A DNA stretch of 64,000 nucleotides, taken from positions 129,445-193,444 of the forward strand of contig JAILWQ010000005.1 in NCBI GenBank assembly GCA_025698865.1. Direction: 5' to 3'. Shown piece after piece: positions 14,365 to 23,555 of the stretch; positions within the stretch are counted from its first letter, which is position 1, and every line of letters begins with the position of its first letter. The translations under genes and the position numbers were made by a program. Source of the stretch: Erythrobacter sp. GTDB lineage: Bacteria > Pseudomonadota > Alphaproteobacteria > Sphingomonadales > Sphingomonadaceae. The notes below the pieces were generated by a model. The model made no database searches and had not been told where the DNA came from. It worked only from the letters and a program-made list of their open reading frames with translations.

Positions 14365-15113
14365 GGCGGCATCTCGCCAGCCTCTGCGCGGCGTGGATAT
14401 TCCTGACCCGCATACCCTTGCCCGGCGTGTCGCTGGAAGAGCGCGACTTTGTCGCGGCGCCCGGCTGGTATCCGCTGGTCGGGCTGGCGCTCGGCGGGAT
14501 CGCATCGGGCGCCTGTTACGTCGGCTGGCTGATCGGCGGCGCGTGGATCGCCGCGATCTTCGCGCTGGCGGCGACGCTGCTGGCGACCGGCGCGTTTCAC
14601 GAGGACGGACTGGCCGACCTGTTCGACGGGCTGGGCGCGCCATCGCGCGAGCGGATGATGGAGATCATGCGCGACAGCCGGCTGGGCACGTTCGGGGCGG
14701 CGGCGCTGTTCGTGGCGCTCGCGCTCAAGGTGACGGCGCTTGCCGCCATGCCGATGGCGCTGGCCTTGCTCGCCCTGCCGCTGGCCCATGCCCTGTCGCG
14801 GCTTTCCGCGGTCGCGGTGATCGCCACGAGCCGATATGCCCGGCCGGAAGGCATCGCCAAACCGGTCGCGGCCGGGATTTCGCGGCAGGCGCTGTGGCTG
14901 GCCATCGCGACAGGACTTGTCGCGCTTGGCCTGCTTGCCGCGGTGCATGGTATCGCGGCGGCGATTGCCGGACTGGTCGGGCTGGGCATGGGCCACGGGG
15001 CGGCGCGGCTGTTCTTCGAACGCAAGCTCGGCGGCTATACCGGCGACTGCCTCGGCGCGGTGCAGCAGATGTCCGAGATCGGGTTCTATCTCGCGCTTCT
15101 CGCATGGCTGTGA
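14361..15113 (+). CDS. cobS: Adenosylcobinamide-GDP ribazoletransferase (cobalamin synthase)
   Basis: CobS is the integral membrane enzyme that joins AdoCbi-GDP and alpha-ribazole(-P) to form AdoCbl(-P). The 250-residue protein has the N-terminal FLTRIPLPG motif, the acidic motif FHEDGLADLFDGLG near residue 80 that binds metal, several hydrophobic helices, and the C-terminal GYTGDCLGA motif. It is coupled to cobT by an ATGA overlap (14361-14364). Confidence 0.94.
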   Translation: MRRHLASLCAAWIFLTRIPLPGVSLEERDFVAAPGWYPLVGLALGGIASGACYVGWLIGGAWIAAIFALAATLLATGAFHEDGLADLFDGLGAPSRERMMEIMRDSRLGTFGAAALFVALALKVTALAAMPMALALLALPLAHALSRLSAVAVIATSRYARPEGIAKPVAAGISRQALWLAIATGLVALGLLAAVHGIAAAIAGLVGLGMGHGAARLFFERKLGGYTGDCLGAVQQMSEIGFYLALLAWL

Positions 15114-15637
15114 TCCTGCTGCGCCATGCCGAGCCGGAGATCGCGCCCGGCATCTGCTATGGCCGCTCGGACGTCGGTGCGCGCGTGCCGGACGGGGAGG
15201 AACTCGCCGCCCTCCTCGCGTCCCTGCCGCGCTCCCTTGCCCGGATCGACAGCAGTCCGCTGCGGCGCTGCACCGCGCTTGCCGGGCGCATCGCGGAGAC
15301 GCTCGACCTGCCCTTGCGGATCGACGACCGCCTGGCCGAGATCGATTTCGGTCGGTGGGAAATGCAGGCGTGGGACGACATTCCGCGCGGCGAGATCGAC
15401 TGCTGGGCGGCCGACGTCGAGGGGGCGCGGCCGCATGGCGGCGAGACGGTGGCCGAGATGATTGGGCGAGTGCGCGCCTATCTCGACGATCGCCGTGCCG
15501 CGCAGGAAACCGTGCTCGCCGTCGCGCATCTGGGCACGGCGCGCTGCGCCCACGCCGCGCTCGGGCGCGAGGATCCCTTCGCGCTTAAGCTCGGCTACCG
15601 CCGCTTTCTCGTCATCGATCCGGAAGGAGAATCATGA
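15104..15637 (+). CDS. cobC: Histidine phosphatase, probable alpha-ribazole phosphatase CobC
   Basis: This 177-residue histidine phosphatase-fold protein starts MAVILLRHAEPE, with the phosphohistidine motif RHAE at residues 7-10, a second Arg in SPLRRC, a conserved DFGRWE, and the late active-site His in AVAHLGTAR. The RHG of the family is RHA here. Genes of this type within cob operons act as alpha-ribazole phosphatases that remove the 5' phosphate of the lower-ligand precursor or of cobalamin 5'-phosphate. The start overlaps cobS by 10 bp and the end overlaps cobO as ATGA. Confidence 0.85.
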   Translation: MAVILLRHAEPEIAPGICYGRSDVGARVPDGEELAALLASLPRSLARIDSSPLRRCTALAGRIAETLDLPLRIDDRLAEIDFGRWEMQAWDDIPRGEIDCWAADVEGARPHGGETVAEMIGRVRAYLDDRRAAQETVLAVAHLGTARCAHAALGREDPFALKLGYRRFLVIDPEGES

Positions 15638-16239
15638 GCCGAACCGATCCCGAAGCGCACAAGGCGGAGATGCGCAAATTGCAGAAGGCACAGGCGAGCC
15701 GACGCCGCGAGTTGAAGGACCCCGAACGCGGCCTCGTGCTGGTCCACACCGGTGACGGCAAGGGCAAGTCGAGTTCGGCCTTCGGTGTGATCGCCCGTGC
15801 GCTCGGCTGGGGTCAAAAGGTCGCGGTGGTCCAGTTCATCAAGGGCAAGTGGAAGACCGGCGAGAAGGAATTCTTCGCGCGCTTTCCGGATCATGTGGAA
15901 TGGCACGTGATGGGAGACGGCTTCACCTGGGATACCCAGGACCGGGAGCGCGACATCGAAGCGGCGGAAAAGGCGCTCGCCAAGGCGGGCGATCTGATCG
16001 CGAGCGGCGATTTCGCACTGGTCGTGCTCGACGAAATCAATATCGCGCTGCGATACGACTATCTGACGCCCGCCGCCGTGATCGAAGCGATGGAGCAGCG
16101 CGGAACCACGCGGGTCGTTCTGACCGGGCGCAACGCCAAACCGGAACTGATCGAATACGCCGATACCGTCACCGAAATGGTCGAGATCAAGCACGCCTAT
16201 CACGCCGGCATCCGCGCGCAGCAAGGCATCGACTTCTGA
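15634..16239 (+). CDS. cobO: Cob(I)yrinic acid a,c-diamide adenosyltransferase CobO
   Basis: CobO (CobA/BtuR type) transfers the adenosyl group of ATP to the reduced corrinoid cobalt. The 201-residue length is typical. The ATP-binding P-loop HTGDGKGKSSSA lies at residues 38-49; VVQFIKGKWKTGE and VLDEINIALRYDYL are further family signatures. A charged N-terminal helix of 30 residues precedes the fold. It works for both salvage of cobinamide and completed synthesis. It is the last gene before the cobalamin riboswitch and is coupled to cobC. Confidence 0.95.
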   Translation: MSRTDPEAHKAEMRKLQKAQASRRRELKDPERGLVLVHTGDGKGKSSSAFGVIARALGWGQKVAVVQFIKGKWKTGEKEFFARFPDHVEWHVMGDGFTWDTQDRERDIEAAEKALAKAGDLIASGDFALVVLDEINIALRYDYLTPAAVIEAMEQRGTTRVVLTGRNAKPELIEYADTVTEMVEIKHAYHAGIRAQQGIDF

Positions 16240-16285
16240 TCCCCGCGATATTGACAAGCCGCCCCCGCGCGCGCAGGGGCGCGGC

Positions 16286-16475
16286 CAGACGGTGCTGCAG
16301 GCGCACAAACGCCTGGAGCTAAGAGGGAAGCCGGTGAGATACCGGCGCTGTGCCCGCAACTGTGAGCCGGGAGCCCCGAACCACCATGTCACTGGTCGAC
16401 GTCCTTGTGGACGTGTGCCGGGAAGACGGTTCGATGGCGAGGATCGGCAAGCCAGGAAACCTGCCGTCGCGTCGT
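16286..16475 (+). promoter_or_regulatory. Cobalamin riboswitch
   Basis: The class I core is clear: GGGAAGCCGGTGAGATACCGG near 16325-16343, then GCTGTGCCCGCAACTGTGAG (16347-16366), and the B12 box GCCAGGAAACCTGCC (16451-16465). It lies in a 406-bp gap before btuB. When AdoCbl binds, the btu/cob genes downstream are expected to be shut off. A TTGACA hexamer at 16251-16256 is a possible -35, but no good -10 is seen. The 170 nt after the aptamer hold GC-rich hairpins without a U-run, so control may be at translation. Confidence 0.95.
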
Positions 16476-16645
16476 TCGTCCGGGGCCGGGTCCAGCCCAA
16501 TGGGACAGGAAAGTTCTTTTCCGAAGTAACGACAGCAGGGCCGGTTTCCGGTGTCGCTGCTCCTCGCATGGAGCGGCGGCGGGCCATCTGTCGAACGACT
16601 GCGCGGGCGCCGGGGCCGCCGCGTGGTCCGTCTTTGGATAATGCA

Positions 16646-18553
16646 ATGAAAACCGCATATTATTCGTCCGCGGCCGCTCTGGCCGTGGCATTGGGATCGA
16701 CGGGTGCTCTGGCGCAGTCGATCGACCTTCCCGAAAGCGGGGAAGCGGATGCCGAAACCATCGTCGTCACCGCCAACCGGACCGAACGCGCGATCAGCCA
16801 GGTCGGCGAGTCCGTGACGGTGGTCGGTGAGGAAGAGATCATCAACCGCCAGCCGAGCGACGTGCTGGACATCCTGCGCACGGTTCCGGGCGTCACCTTC
16901 AACCGCAATGGCGGGATCGGAACCAATGCCGGCGTGTCGATCCGCGGGGCGGAAAGCGACCAGACGGTGGTGCTGATCGACGGGGTCAAGCTGAACGATC
17001 CGGCATCGCCCGGCGGCGGCTTCAATTTCGGGCCGCTGCTCATGGGCAATATCGCGCGGGTCGAGGTGGTGCGCGGCTCTCAGAGTGTGCTCTACGGAAG
17101 TCAGGCGATCGGCGGCGTCGTCAATCTCATCACGCGCGAGCCGACCGAGGATCTCGGCGTCTTCGCCCGCGCCGAATATGGCGGGCGTGACCAGGTGGAC
17201 CTTACCGGCAATTTTTCGGGCCGCGCGGGTGCGATTGCCGCCAGCATCGGAGCGAATTACCTCCGCACCGACGGCATCTCCGCTTTCAGCGAAGCGCGCG
17301 GCGGCACCGAGCGGGACGGGTTCGAGAGTTTCGGAGTGAACGGCAAGCTCGACATTGCCCTGGCCGAAAACGTTTCGCTCGACCTGCGAGGTTTCTACGC
17401 TGACAGCGAAGTCGGCATCGACGGCTTTCCAGCCCCTTCCTTTGCTTTCGCGGACGTCGACGAAGTCTCCTACCGCGAGGATTTCGTGGGCTATGCCGGA
17501 ATCAACGCTGACTTCCTCGACGGGCGGTTCCGCAACCGGCTGGGCTTTGCCTACACCAATATCGATCGCCGCAATTTCAATTTCGATACCGACACCCAGA
17601 CATTCGAAGCTGATGGCGAAAATCGCCGGTTCGAATATCAGGGCGTATTCGACGCGGCCGATTTTGCCGAACTGGTGTTCGGAGCGGAGCGCGAGGAGTC
17701 CGAGTATCGCACCGACCCGATCGCGGCGGATGTGTGGATCAACTCGGTCTACGGCCAGCTCAACCTGACACCGCTCGCAGGCCTCTCGCTCACGGGCGGG
17801 GTGCGGTACGACGATCACGAGACCTTCGGCGACAACACCACTTTCGCTGCCAGCGGCGCCTATTCGCCGAACAGCGGCGCGACGGTCGTGCGCGCAAGCT
17901 ATGGCGAGGGGTTCAAGGCCCCGTCGCTGTTCCAGCTCTACAGCGAATACGGCAACACCGCGCTGCTGCCCGAGGAATCGGAGAGCTGGGACGTGGGCAT
18001 CACGCAGAGCATCCTCGACCGACGCGCGCAGATCGGCGTTACCTATTTCGAGCGCGATGCGGAAAACCTGATCGCCTTCGTTTCCTGCTTCGGCAATGCG
18101 GACCCGATCTGCACCGGGCGCCCATCGGGCGCCTATGACAATATCGCTCGAGCGAGCGCCAAGGGCTGGGAGGCAGGCATTGCCCTGCGCCCGGTCGACG
18201 GGTTCGACGTGTCGTTGAATTACAGCCATATCGACGCTTTCGACGAGACGACCGGGAACCGCCTGGCCCGCCGTGCGGAGGAAAGCTTCAACCTCGTGGC
18301 CGATTATCGCCTGGCGAACGGCATCGGCCTTGGTGCCACCGTGCTGGTGGTGGGTGACAGCTTCGACAATGCATCGAACAGCCGCAGTCTCGAAGGCTAT
18401 GTCGTCACTGATGTTCGGGCAAGCTACGGCGTTACCGAGCGGCTGGAGATCTTCGGCCGGATCGAGAACCTGTTCGATGCCGAATACGAGACGGTGTTCC
18501 GCTATGGGCAGCCGGGCCGCGCCGCGTTCGGCGGCGTGCGTTTCCGGATGTAA
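16646..18553 (+). CDS. btuB: TonB-dependent vitamin B12 outer-membrane receptor BtuB
   Basis: BtuB imports corrinoids across the outer membrane using TonB energy. This 635-residue protein has a signal peptide (about 1-23, cleavage near ALA-QS), a TonB box ETIVVTAN, a plug domain with SVTVVGEEEI, VSIRGAESDQTVVLIDGVKLND and RVEVVRGSQSVLYGSQAIGG, and a 22-strand barrel ending in Phe-rich FGGVRFRM. The start is the ATG of MKTAYYSS; the frame further upstream passes through the riboswitch and is not coding. It is the first gene under the riboswitch. Confidence 0.95.
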   Translation: MKTAYYSSAAALAVALGSTGALAQSIDLPESGEADAETIVVTANRTERAISQVGESVTVVGEEEIINRQPSDVLDILRTVPGVTFNRNGGIGTNAGVSIRGAESDQTVVLIDGVKLNDPASPGGGFNFGPLLMGNIARVEVVRGSQSVLYGSQAIGGVVNLITREPTEDLGVFARAEYGGRDQVDLTGNFSGRAGAIAASIGANYLRTDGISAFSEARGGTERDGFESFGVNGKLDIALAENVSLDLRGFYADSEVGIDGFPAPSFAFADVDEVSYREDFVGYAGINADFLDGRFRNRLGFAYTNIDRRNFNFDTDTQTFEADGENRRFEYQGVFDAADFAELVFGAEREESEYRTDPIAADVWINSVYGQLNLTPLAGLSLTGGVRYDDHETFGDNTTFAASGAYSPNSGATVVRASYGEGFKAPSLFQLYSEYGNTALLPEESESWDVGITQSILDRRAQIGVTYFERDAENLIAFVSCFGNADPICTGRPSGAYDNIARASAKGWEAGIALRPVDGFDVSLNYSHIDAFDETTGNRLARRAEESFNLVADYRLANGIGLGATVLVVGDSFDNASNSRSLEGYVVTDVRASYGVTERLEIFGRIENLFDAEYETVFRYGQPGRAAFGGVRFRM

Positions 18554-18556
18554 TCG

Positions 18557-19387
18557 ATGATACGGGCGATCCTCGCGGTGCTGGCCTCCCTCGCGCTTGC
18601 CGCCTGTTCGCAGGCCGTGGAGCGCGGTGCGGGCGCGCCGCGACGGATCGTCAGTCTCGACTACTGCGCCGACCAGTACGTGCTGAAATTCGCGGACCGC
18701 AAGGACATCCTTGCGCTCTCGCCCGATGCGGAAAAGCGCTTCTCCTACATGCGGGCGGCAGCGGTGGGTATTCCTACCGTCCGGCCCCGTACGGCGGACG
18801 TTCTGGCGCTTCGGCCCGATCTCGTGGTCCGCAGCTACGGCGGCGGCAGCGACATTGCCGGCTTCCTCGACAGAACCGGTATTCCTGTCGTCCAGATCGG
18901 CTTCCCGCAATCGATCGCCGAAGTGCGCGCGGAAGTTTTGCGGGTGGGCACCGAGCTTGGCAAACCTGCGGAGGCCCTAACGGTTGCCGAGGATATGGAT
19001 CGCCGGCTGGCAGCGCTTGCTGCGCGAAAAGGTTCGCATCGCGATGTCCTCTACGTCACACCCGCGGGCGTGACGGCCGGTGCGGGGACGCTGGTGCACG
19101 AACTGTTCCTCGCCGCCGGGCTGGAGAATTTCCAGGACCGCCCGGGATGGAATCCGCTGCCGCTCGAGCGGCTCGCCTATGACCGGCCGGATCTGATTGC
19201 CGCTGCTTTCTTCGAGAGCCAGACGAACCATGTCGACAGCTGGAGCGCCGCGCGCCATCCCGTTGCGCGAGCACAGCTGCGCCAACTGCCGGTGGTGCCG
19301 CTGGAAGGATCGTGGACGTCGTGCGGCGGCTGGTTCCTGCTCGACGCGGTGGAAGCAATGGCCCGGGCGGGGGAAGTATCGCGATGA
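18557..19387 (+). CDS. btuF: Periplasmic corrinoid-binding lipoprotein BtuF-like
   Basis: This 276-residue substrate-binding protein of the B12/iron-siderophore class delivers corrinoids to BtuCD. The signal peptide has a lipobox LAAC (C17), so it is probably a lipoprotein. The fold begins with RIVSLDYCADQYVL, contains the usual alpha-helical backbone between two lobes, and ends with a Trp-rich region [16 protein letters not shown]. It starts 3 bp after btuB and overlaps btuC as ATGA. An outer-membrane-facing receptor plus this protein and btuCD make a full uptake system. Confidence 0.9.
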   Translation: MIRAILAVLASLALAACSQAVERGAGAPRRIVSLDYCADQYVLKFADRKDILALSPDAEKRFSYMRAAAVGIPTVRPRTADVLALRPDLVVRSYGGGSDIAGFLDRTGIPVVQIGFPQSIAEVRAEVLRVGTELGKPAEALTVAEDMDRRLAALAARKGSHRDVLYVTPAGVTAGAGTLVHELFLAAGLENFQDRPGWNPLPLERLAYDRPDLIAAAFFESQTNHVDSWSAARHPVARAQLRQLPVVPLEGSWTSCGGWFLLDAVEAMARAGEVSR

Positions 19388-20361
19388 CCCGGATAACGCC
19401 CATGCTGCTGCTGGCGATAGCGGCGGCGCTGATCGGTTCGATCATGCTCGGATCGGTGCCGCTACCGCTCGACCGCCTGCTCGCCGCACTCGCCTTCCAG
19501 TCGGGACCGGACGACCAGCTGGTGGTATGGCAGATCCGTCTCCCGCGCGCGCTGGCCGCCGCGTCCGTCGGTGCCGCGCTTGGCATGAGCGGGGCGGCGC
19601 TTCAGGGGCTCCTGCGCAATCCTCTCGCCGAACCGGGGATTCTCGGCGTTTCGGCGACCTCCGCGCTGTTCGCGACTTTCGTCCTTTACTTCGGACTGGC
19701 CGCTGCCGGGCCGCTGGTCCTGCCGCTGGCGGCGGTCGCCGGTGCCCTGACGGCGACACTGCTGGTGGCCGCGGCCGCGATCCGCACGCGCTCGGTGGTC
19801 ACGCTGATCCTGATCGGGGTCGGCCTGTCGAGCTTTTCCGCGGCGATCATGGCGCTGCTGATGAACCTTGCACCCAATCCCTTCAGTCTTGCCGACATGA
19901 TCAACTGGATGCTCGGCACGGTCGACAATCGCAGCTTCGACGATCTCCTGTTCGCCGCGCCCTTCATGGCAGCGGGGGCGGCCATCCTTCTCGGATCGCG
20001 GCGGGGCCTGTCGGCTCTGGCACTTGGCGACGAGGCGGCCGAGGGCATGGGGCTGGACCTGCGCCGCCAGCGACTGGCGGTGATCGTGGGCGCGGGGCTG
20101 GCAACCGGAGCCGCCGTAGCGCTGGCGGGAGCGATCGGCTTCGTCGGCATCGTCGCGCCGCATCTCGTGCGGCCTTTCCTGCGCTACGATCCGGCGCGCC
20201 TGCTGGTGCCCTCGGCCATGCTCGGAGCGCTGATCCTGATGCTTGCCGATATCGGCGTACGCGTGCTGCCGACCGACAGCGAGCTGAAGCTGGGCGTCGT
20301 CGCCTCGCTGCTCGGGGCACCGGTCTTCATCTGGATCGCCGCGCGAAGGAGGTTGGCATGA
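19384..20361 (+). CDS. btuC: B12 ABC transporter permease BtuC
   Basis: A FecCD-family permease of 325 residues with about ten hydrophobic helices. Signatures are IRLPRALAAASVGAALGMSGAALQGLLRNPLAEPGILG-type segments (positions 50-85), and the coupling-helix region AIGFVGIVAPHLVR near residue 250. It is translationally coupled to btuF (ATGA) and to btuD, which starts at an ATG inside its last codons behind the ribosome-binding site AAGGAGG (20346-20352). Confidence 0.93.
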   Translation: MTRITPMLLLAIAAALIGSIMLGSVPLPLDRLLAALAFQSGPDDQLVVWQIRLPRALAAASVGAALGMSGAALQGLLRNPLAEPGILGVSATSALFATFVLYFGLAAAGPLVLPLAAVAGALTATLLVAAAAIRTRSVVTLILIGVGLSSFSAAIMALLMNLAPNPFSLADMINWMLGTVDNRSFDDLLFAAPFMAAGAAILLGSRRGLSALALGDEAAEGMGLDLRRQRLAVIVGAGLATGAAVALAGAIGFVGIVAPHLVRPFLRYDPARLLVPSAMLGALILMLADIGVRVLPTDSELKLGVVASLLGAPVFIWIAARRRLA

Positions 20362-21131
20362 GGCTGCTCGAAGCGCGGAGCCTTGGTCACGCGGTCGCGG
20401 GCAGATCACTGGTCCGCGATGCGACCTTCGCAATGGACGAGGGAGAGCTCGTCGCGCTGATCGGACCGAACGGTTCGGGCAAGACGACGCTGCTGCGCCT
20501 CGCGCTTGGGCTTATTCCTTCGGATGCAGGGAGCGCAGCGATCGGCGGAACACCGGTCAAGGCCCTTTCGCCGGTCGAACGGGCGCGGCGGATCGCCTAT
20601 CTGCCGCAGGCACGCCCGTTGGTCTGGCCGCAACCGGTTCGGGACATCGTCGCGCTCGGCCGCTTCGCCTACGGGGCCGCAATCGGGCGGCTGTCGGCCA
20701 GTGACGAGACGGCGGTTTCCGGTGCCATCGCCGCCTGCCGGCTCGAAGGGTTCGAGGAGCGCGCGGCCGACACTCTCTCGGGCGGCGAGCTGTCGCGCGT
20801 GCATCTCGCCCGTGCGCTTGCCGCCGACACGCCGCTGGTGGTGGCGGACGAGCCCGTCGCCGCGCTCGATCCGCTTTATCAGCACCAGACCATGCAACTT
20901 TTCGCCGGGATGGCGCGCGAAGGGCGCAGCGTGCTGACCGTGATCCACGATCTCGACCTTGCGCTGCGCTACGCCACCCGCATCCTGTGGATGCACGAGG
21001 GGCGCATCGTCGCCGACGGGCCGCCGCGCGAGACCTTTACCGAGCAACGCCTGTGCGAGGTGTTCGGCATATCCGCGAAGCTGCGTGACAATGGCGGGGC
21101 GATACGGCTCGATATCGCCGGTCCTGCGTGA
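20358..21131 (+). CDS. btuD: B12 ABC transporter ATP-binding protein BtuD
   Basis: The ATPase of the BtuCDF uptake system, 257 residues. Walker A GPNGSGKTT (36-44), Q-loop in YLPQARP, signature LSGGELSR, Walker B VVADEP and the switch His in VIHDLD are all present. An AAGGAGG box is 5 nt before the ATG, which overlaps btuC as ATGA. Ten bases separate its stop from the GTG of cobQ, so uptake and synthesis genes share a transcript. Confidence 0.94.
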   Translation: MRLLEARSLGHAVAGRSLVRDATFAMDEGELVALIGPNGSGKTTLLRLALGLIPSDAGSAAIGGTPVKALSPVERARRIAYLPQARPLVWPQPVRDIVALGRFAYGAAIGRLSASDETAVSGAIAACRLEGFEERAADTLSGGELSRVHLARALAADTPLVVADEPVAALDPLYQHQTMQLFAGMAREGRSVLTVIHDLDLALRYATRILWMHEGRIVADGPPRETFTEQRLCEVFGISAKLRDNGGAIRLDIAGPA

Positions 21132-21141
21132 AGGCCCCGAT

Positions 21142-22611
21142 GTGAAGGCGGTCGCGCCCGGAGCGCTGATGCTGCAAGGCACCGGTTCCGATGTCGGGAA
21201 ATCGCTGCTTGTCGCCGGATTGTGCCGCCTGGCCCGACGACGCGGAATCAAGGTGGCTCCATTCAAGCCACAGAACATGTCGAACAACGCGGCGGCCTGT
21301 CCCGCCGGTGGCGAAATCGGCCGCGCGCAGGCCCTTCAGGCTCGTGCAGCCGGGATCGCGCCCACCACCGACATGAACCCGGTGCTCCTGAAGCCCGTTG
21401 GCGACCGCCATGCGCAGATTGTCGTCGATGGACGCGCGCTGCGCAGCGAGGACGCGGCGCGCTACATGGCCGAGCGCGACCGCCTCATGCCGCATGTCCT
21501 GGCAGCCTTCGCGCGCCTCCGCAGCGCATACGACCTTGTCCTGGTGGAGGGTGCGGGCAGCCCGGCGGAGGTCAATTTGCGGCGCGGCGATATCGCCAAT
21601 ATGGGGTTTGCACGCGCGACCGGCGTGCCCGTGGTTCTGGTCGGCGATATCGATCGGGGCGGGGTGATCGCCTCGATCGTGGGCACGAAGGCGGTCATCG
21701 AGCCGGGCGATGCCGCCATGATCGCGGGCTTCGCGATCAATCGCTTCCGCGGCGATCCCGCGCTGTTCGAGGACGGGCTTCGCTTCATCGAGAAGCGGAC
21801 TGGCTGGCGTTCCTTCGGCGTGGTTCCCTGGCTTGCCTGCGCCGCCCGTCTGCCAGCCGAGGACGCGGTGGCGCTCGACCGGAGCGCATCGCCGAAGGAA
21901 GGCATTCTCGTCGCGGTGCCGATGCTCTCGCGCATCAGCAATTTCGACGATCTCGACCCCCTCCGCGCCGAGCCGGACGTGACCGTGCGCTTCGTTCCTC
22001 CCGGCCATCCCATACCGCGAGAGGCGGATGCGATCGTGCTGGCCGGGACCAAGTCGACGCTGGCCGATCTCGCCATGCTGCGCGCCGAGGGCTGGGATCA
22101 TGACGTCATCGCCGCCTTTCGCGGCGGCGCGCATCTCGTGGGCTTGTGCGGCGGTTTTCAGCTCATGGGAACATGGATCGAGGACCCGGAGGGTGTCGAC
22201 GGCCATTCCGGCGGGGCGGCGGGGCTCGGCCTGCTCGATATGGTAACCGAGATGGCCGGCCGAAAGATCGTGCGCCACGTGCGTGGAACGACGACGATGC
22301 ACGGCGACCGGATCGAGGGGTACGAGATCCACACCGGTCGCTCGCGCGGAGCCGCGCTGGAAAAGCCGTTCGCCGTGCTGGAGGACGGAACGCCGGACGG
22401 CGCGTTCGCGGCCGGCGGACGAATGCTCGGAACCTATCTTCACGGCGTTTTCGCCAATGACGGTTTCCGAACCCGCTGGCTGTGCGATCTGCGAAGCGGC
22501 AGGGCTGGAACGCTCGATTACGAAGAAGGCGTCGAACGCGCGCTTGACGAACTGGCCGATGGGGTTGCGGCGGTGCTCGATGTCGATGCGCTGTTCGCTC
22601 TGGCGCAGTGA
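21142..22611 (+). CDS. cobQ: Cobyric acid synthase CobQ/CbiP
   Basis: CobQ amidates four carboxylates of adenosylcobyrinate a,c-diamide with glutamine and ATP. The 489-residue protein has an N-terminal dethiobiotin-synthetase-like ATPase domain (GTGSDVGKS, FKPQNMSNNA) and a C-terminal class I glutaminase with nucleophile Cys in LCGGFQLMG and His in YLHGVF. I start at GTG 21142, 8 nt after GAAGG; there is no in-frame ATG until MLQGTG. It ends overlapping cbiB as GTGA. Confidence 0.95.
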   Translation: MKAVAPGALMLQGTGSDVGKSLLVAGLCRLARRRGIKVAPFKPQNMSNNAAACPAGGEIGRAQALQARAAGIAPTTDMNPVLLKPVGDRHAQIVVDGRALRSEDAARYMAERDRLMPHVLAAFARLRSAYDLVLVEGAGSPAEVNLRRGDIANMGFARATGVPVVLVGDIDRGGVIASIVGTKAVIEPGDAAMIAGFAINRFRGDPALFEDGLRFIEKRTGWRSFGVVPWLACAARLPAEDAVALDRSASPKEGILVAVPMLSRISNFDDLDPLRAEPDVTVRFVPPGHPIPREADAIVLAGTKSTLADLAMLRAEGWDHDVIAAFRGGAHLVGLCGGFQLMGTWIEDPEGVDGHSGGAAGLGLLDMVTEMAGRKIVRHVRGTTTMHGDRIEGYEIHTGRSRGAALEKPFAVLEDGTPDGAFAAGGRMLGTYLHGVFANDGFRTRWLCDLRSGRAGTLDYEEGVERALDELADGVAAVLDVDALFALAQ

Positions 22612-23555
22612 GCGCGCCATGGCTCATGCTCGCGGCGCTCGCGATCGAGGCGCTGTTCGGCTGGCCCGACGCGCTCGACAGGCGGATCGGCCATCCGGTG
22701 CGCTGGTTCGGCACGGCAGTCGCCTGGGTGGACGCGCGCACCAATCGGGTGAGTACACCCCGGCGCAGGCGGATCATCGTCGGGGGACTGGCTGCCGTGG
22801 CTTTGACGGGGCTTTTCACCGGTATCGGGGTGGCCATCGCCTATCTGCTGCCGGACAACGCAATCGGGTTCGCGGTTTCGGCGATCGTCGCCTCCACCCT
22901 CGTCGCCTCGCATTCGCTGCATCGGCACGTGGCGGCGGTCGGGATCGCTTGCGAGCGGAGCGGGACGGAGGCGGCGCGCACGGCGCTGTCGCGGATCGTC
23001 GGTCGTGATACCGCGGCTCTCGACGATGAGGGGATCGCGCGCGCGGCCATCGAGAGCCTTGCCGAGAACACTTCGGACGGCGTCACCGCGCCATTGTTCT
23101 GGGGTGCCATCTTCGGGCTGCCGGGCCTTTTCGGCTACAAGGCGATCAATACGCTCGACTCCATGATCGGCCACCGCAACGCGCGCCACGAGGCGTTCGG
23201 GAAGGTGGCCGCGCGGCTGGACGATCTCGTCAATCTGATCCCGGCGCGGCTGACCGGACTGCTTTATGCGGCCTGTGCCATCTCGCGGCTTTCCTTCGCG
23301 ACGATGATCCGCGACGCGTCGAAGCACCGCTCGCCCAATGCCGGTTGGCCCGAAGCGGCGATGGCGGGCGCGCTCGGCATACGGCTTTCGGGACCCCGCC
23401 TCTACGGGGGCAAGGTGGTCCAGGAACCTTGGCTGAACGGCCCGGCGCGCGATCCGTCAATGCGCGATCTGCCGCGCGCTCTGGCTCTCTACCGGCGACT
23501 GGTCGCGATGCTCGGGGTCATGCTTGCGCTCGCTGGTTGGGCGATAGCGGCATGA
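22608..23555 (+). CDS. cbiB: Adenosylcobinamide-phosphate synthase CbiB
   Basis: CbiB (CobD in aerobic nomenclature) is a membrane protein joining the aminopropanol side chain to adenosylcobyric acid. It has 315 residues, four to five transmembrane stretches and the family motifs HPVRWFG (29-35), ESLAENTSDGVTAPLFW and YKAINTLDSMIGHRN near the middle. Translation begins at GTG 22608, which overlaps the cobQ stop. The C-terminal segment AGWPEAAMAGALG is also typical. Confidence 0.94.
   Translation: MSAPWLMLAALAIEALFGWPDALDRRIGHPVRWFGTAVAWVDARTNRVSTPRRRRIIVGGLAAVALTGLFTGIGVAIAYLLPDNAIGFAVSAIVASTLVASHSLHRHVAAVGIACERSGTEAARTALSRIVGRDTAALDDEGIARAAIESLAENTSDGVTAPLFWGAIFGLPGLFGYKAINTLDSMIGHRNARHEAFGKVAARLDDLVNLIPARLTGLLYAACAISRLSFATMIRDASKHRSPNAGWPEAAMAGALGIRLSGPRLYGGKVVQEPWLNGPARDPSMRDLPRALALYRRLVAMLGVMLALAGWAIAA

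Noticed and set aside
16319..18910. 863-codon minus-strand open frame over btuB
   Set aside because: Antisense shadow typical of GC-rich DNA; btuB has clear signal peptide, TonB box and barrel motifs.
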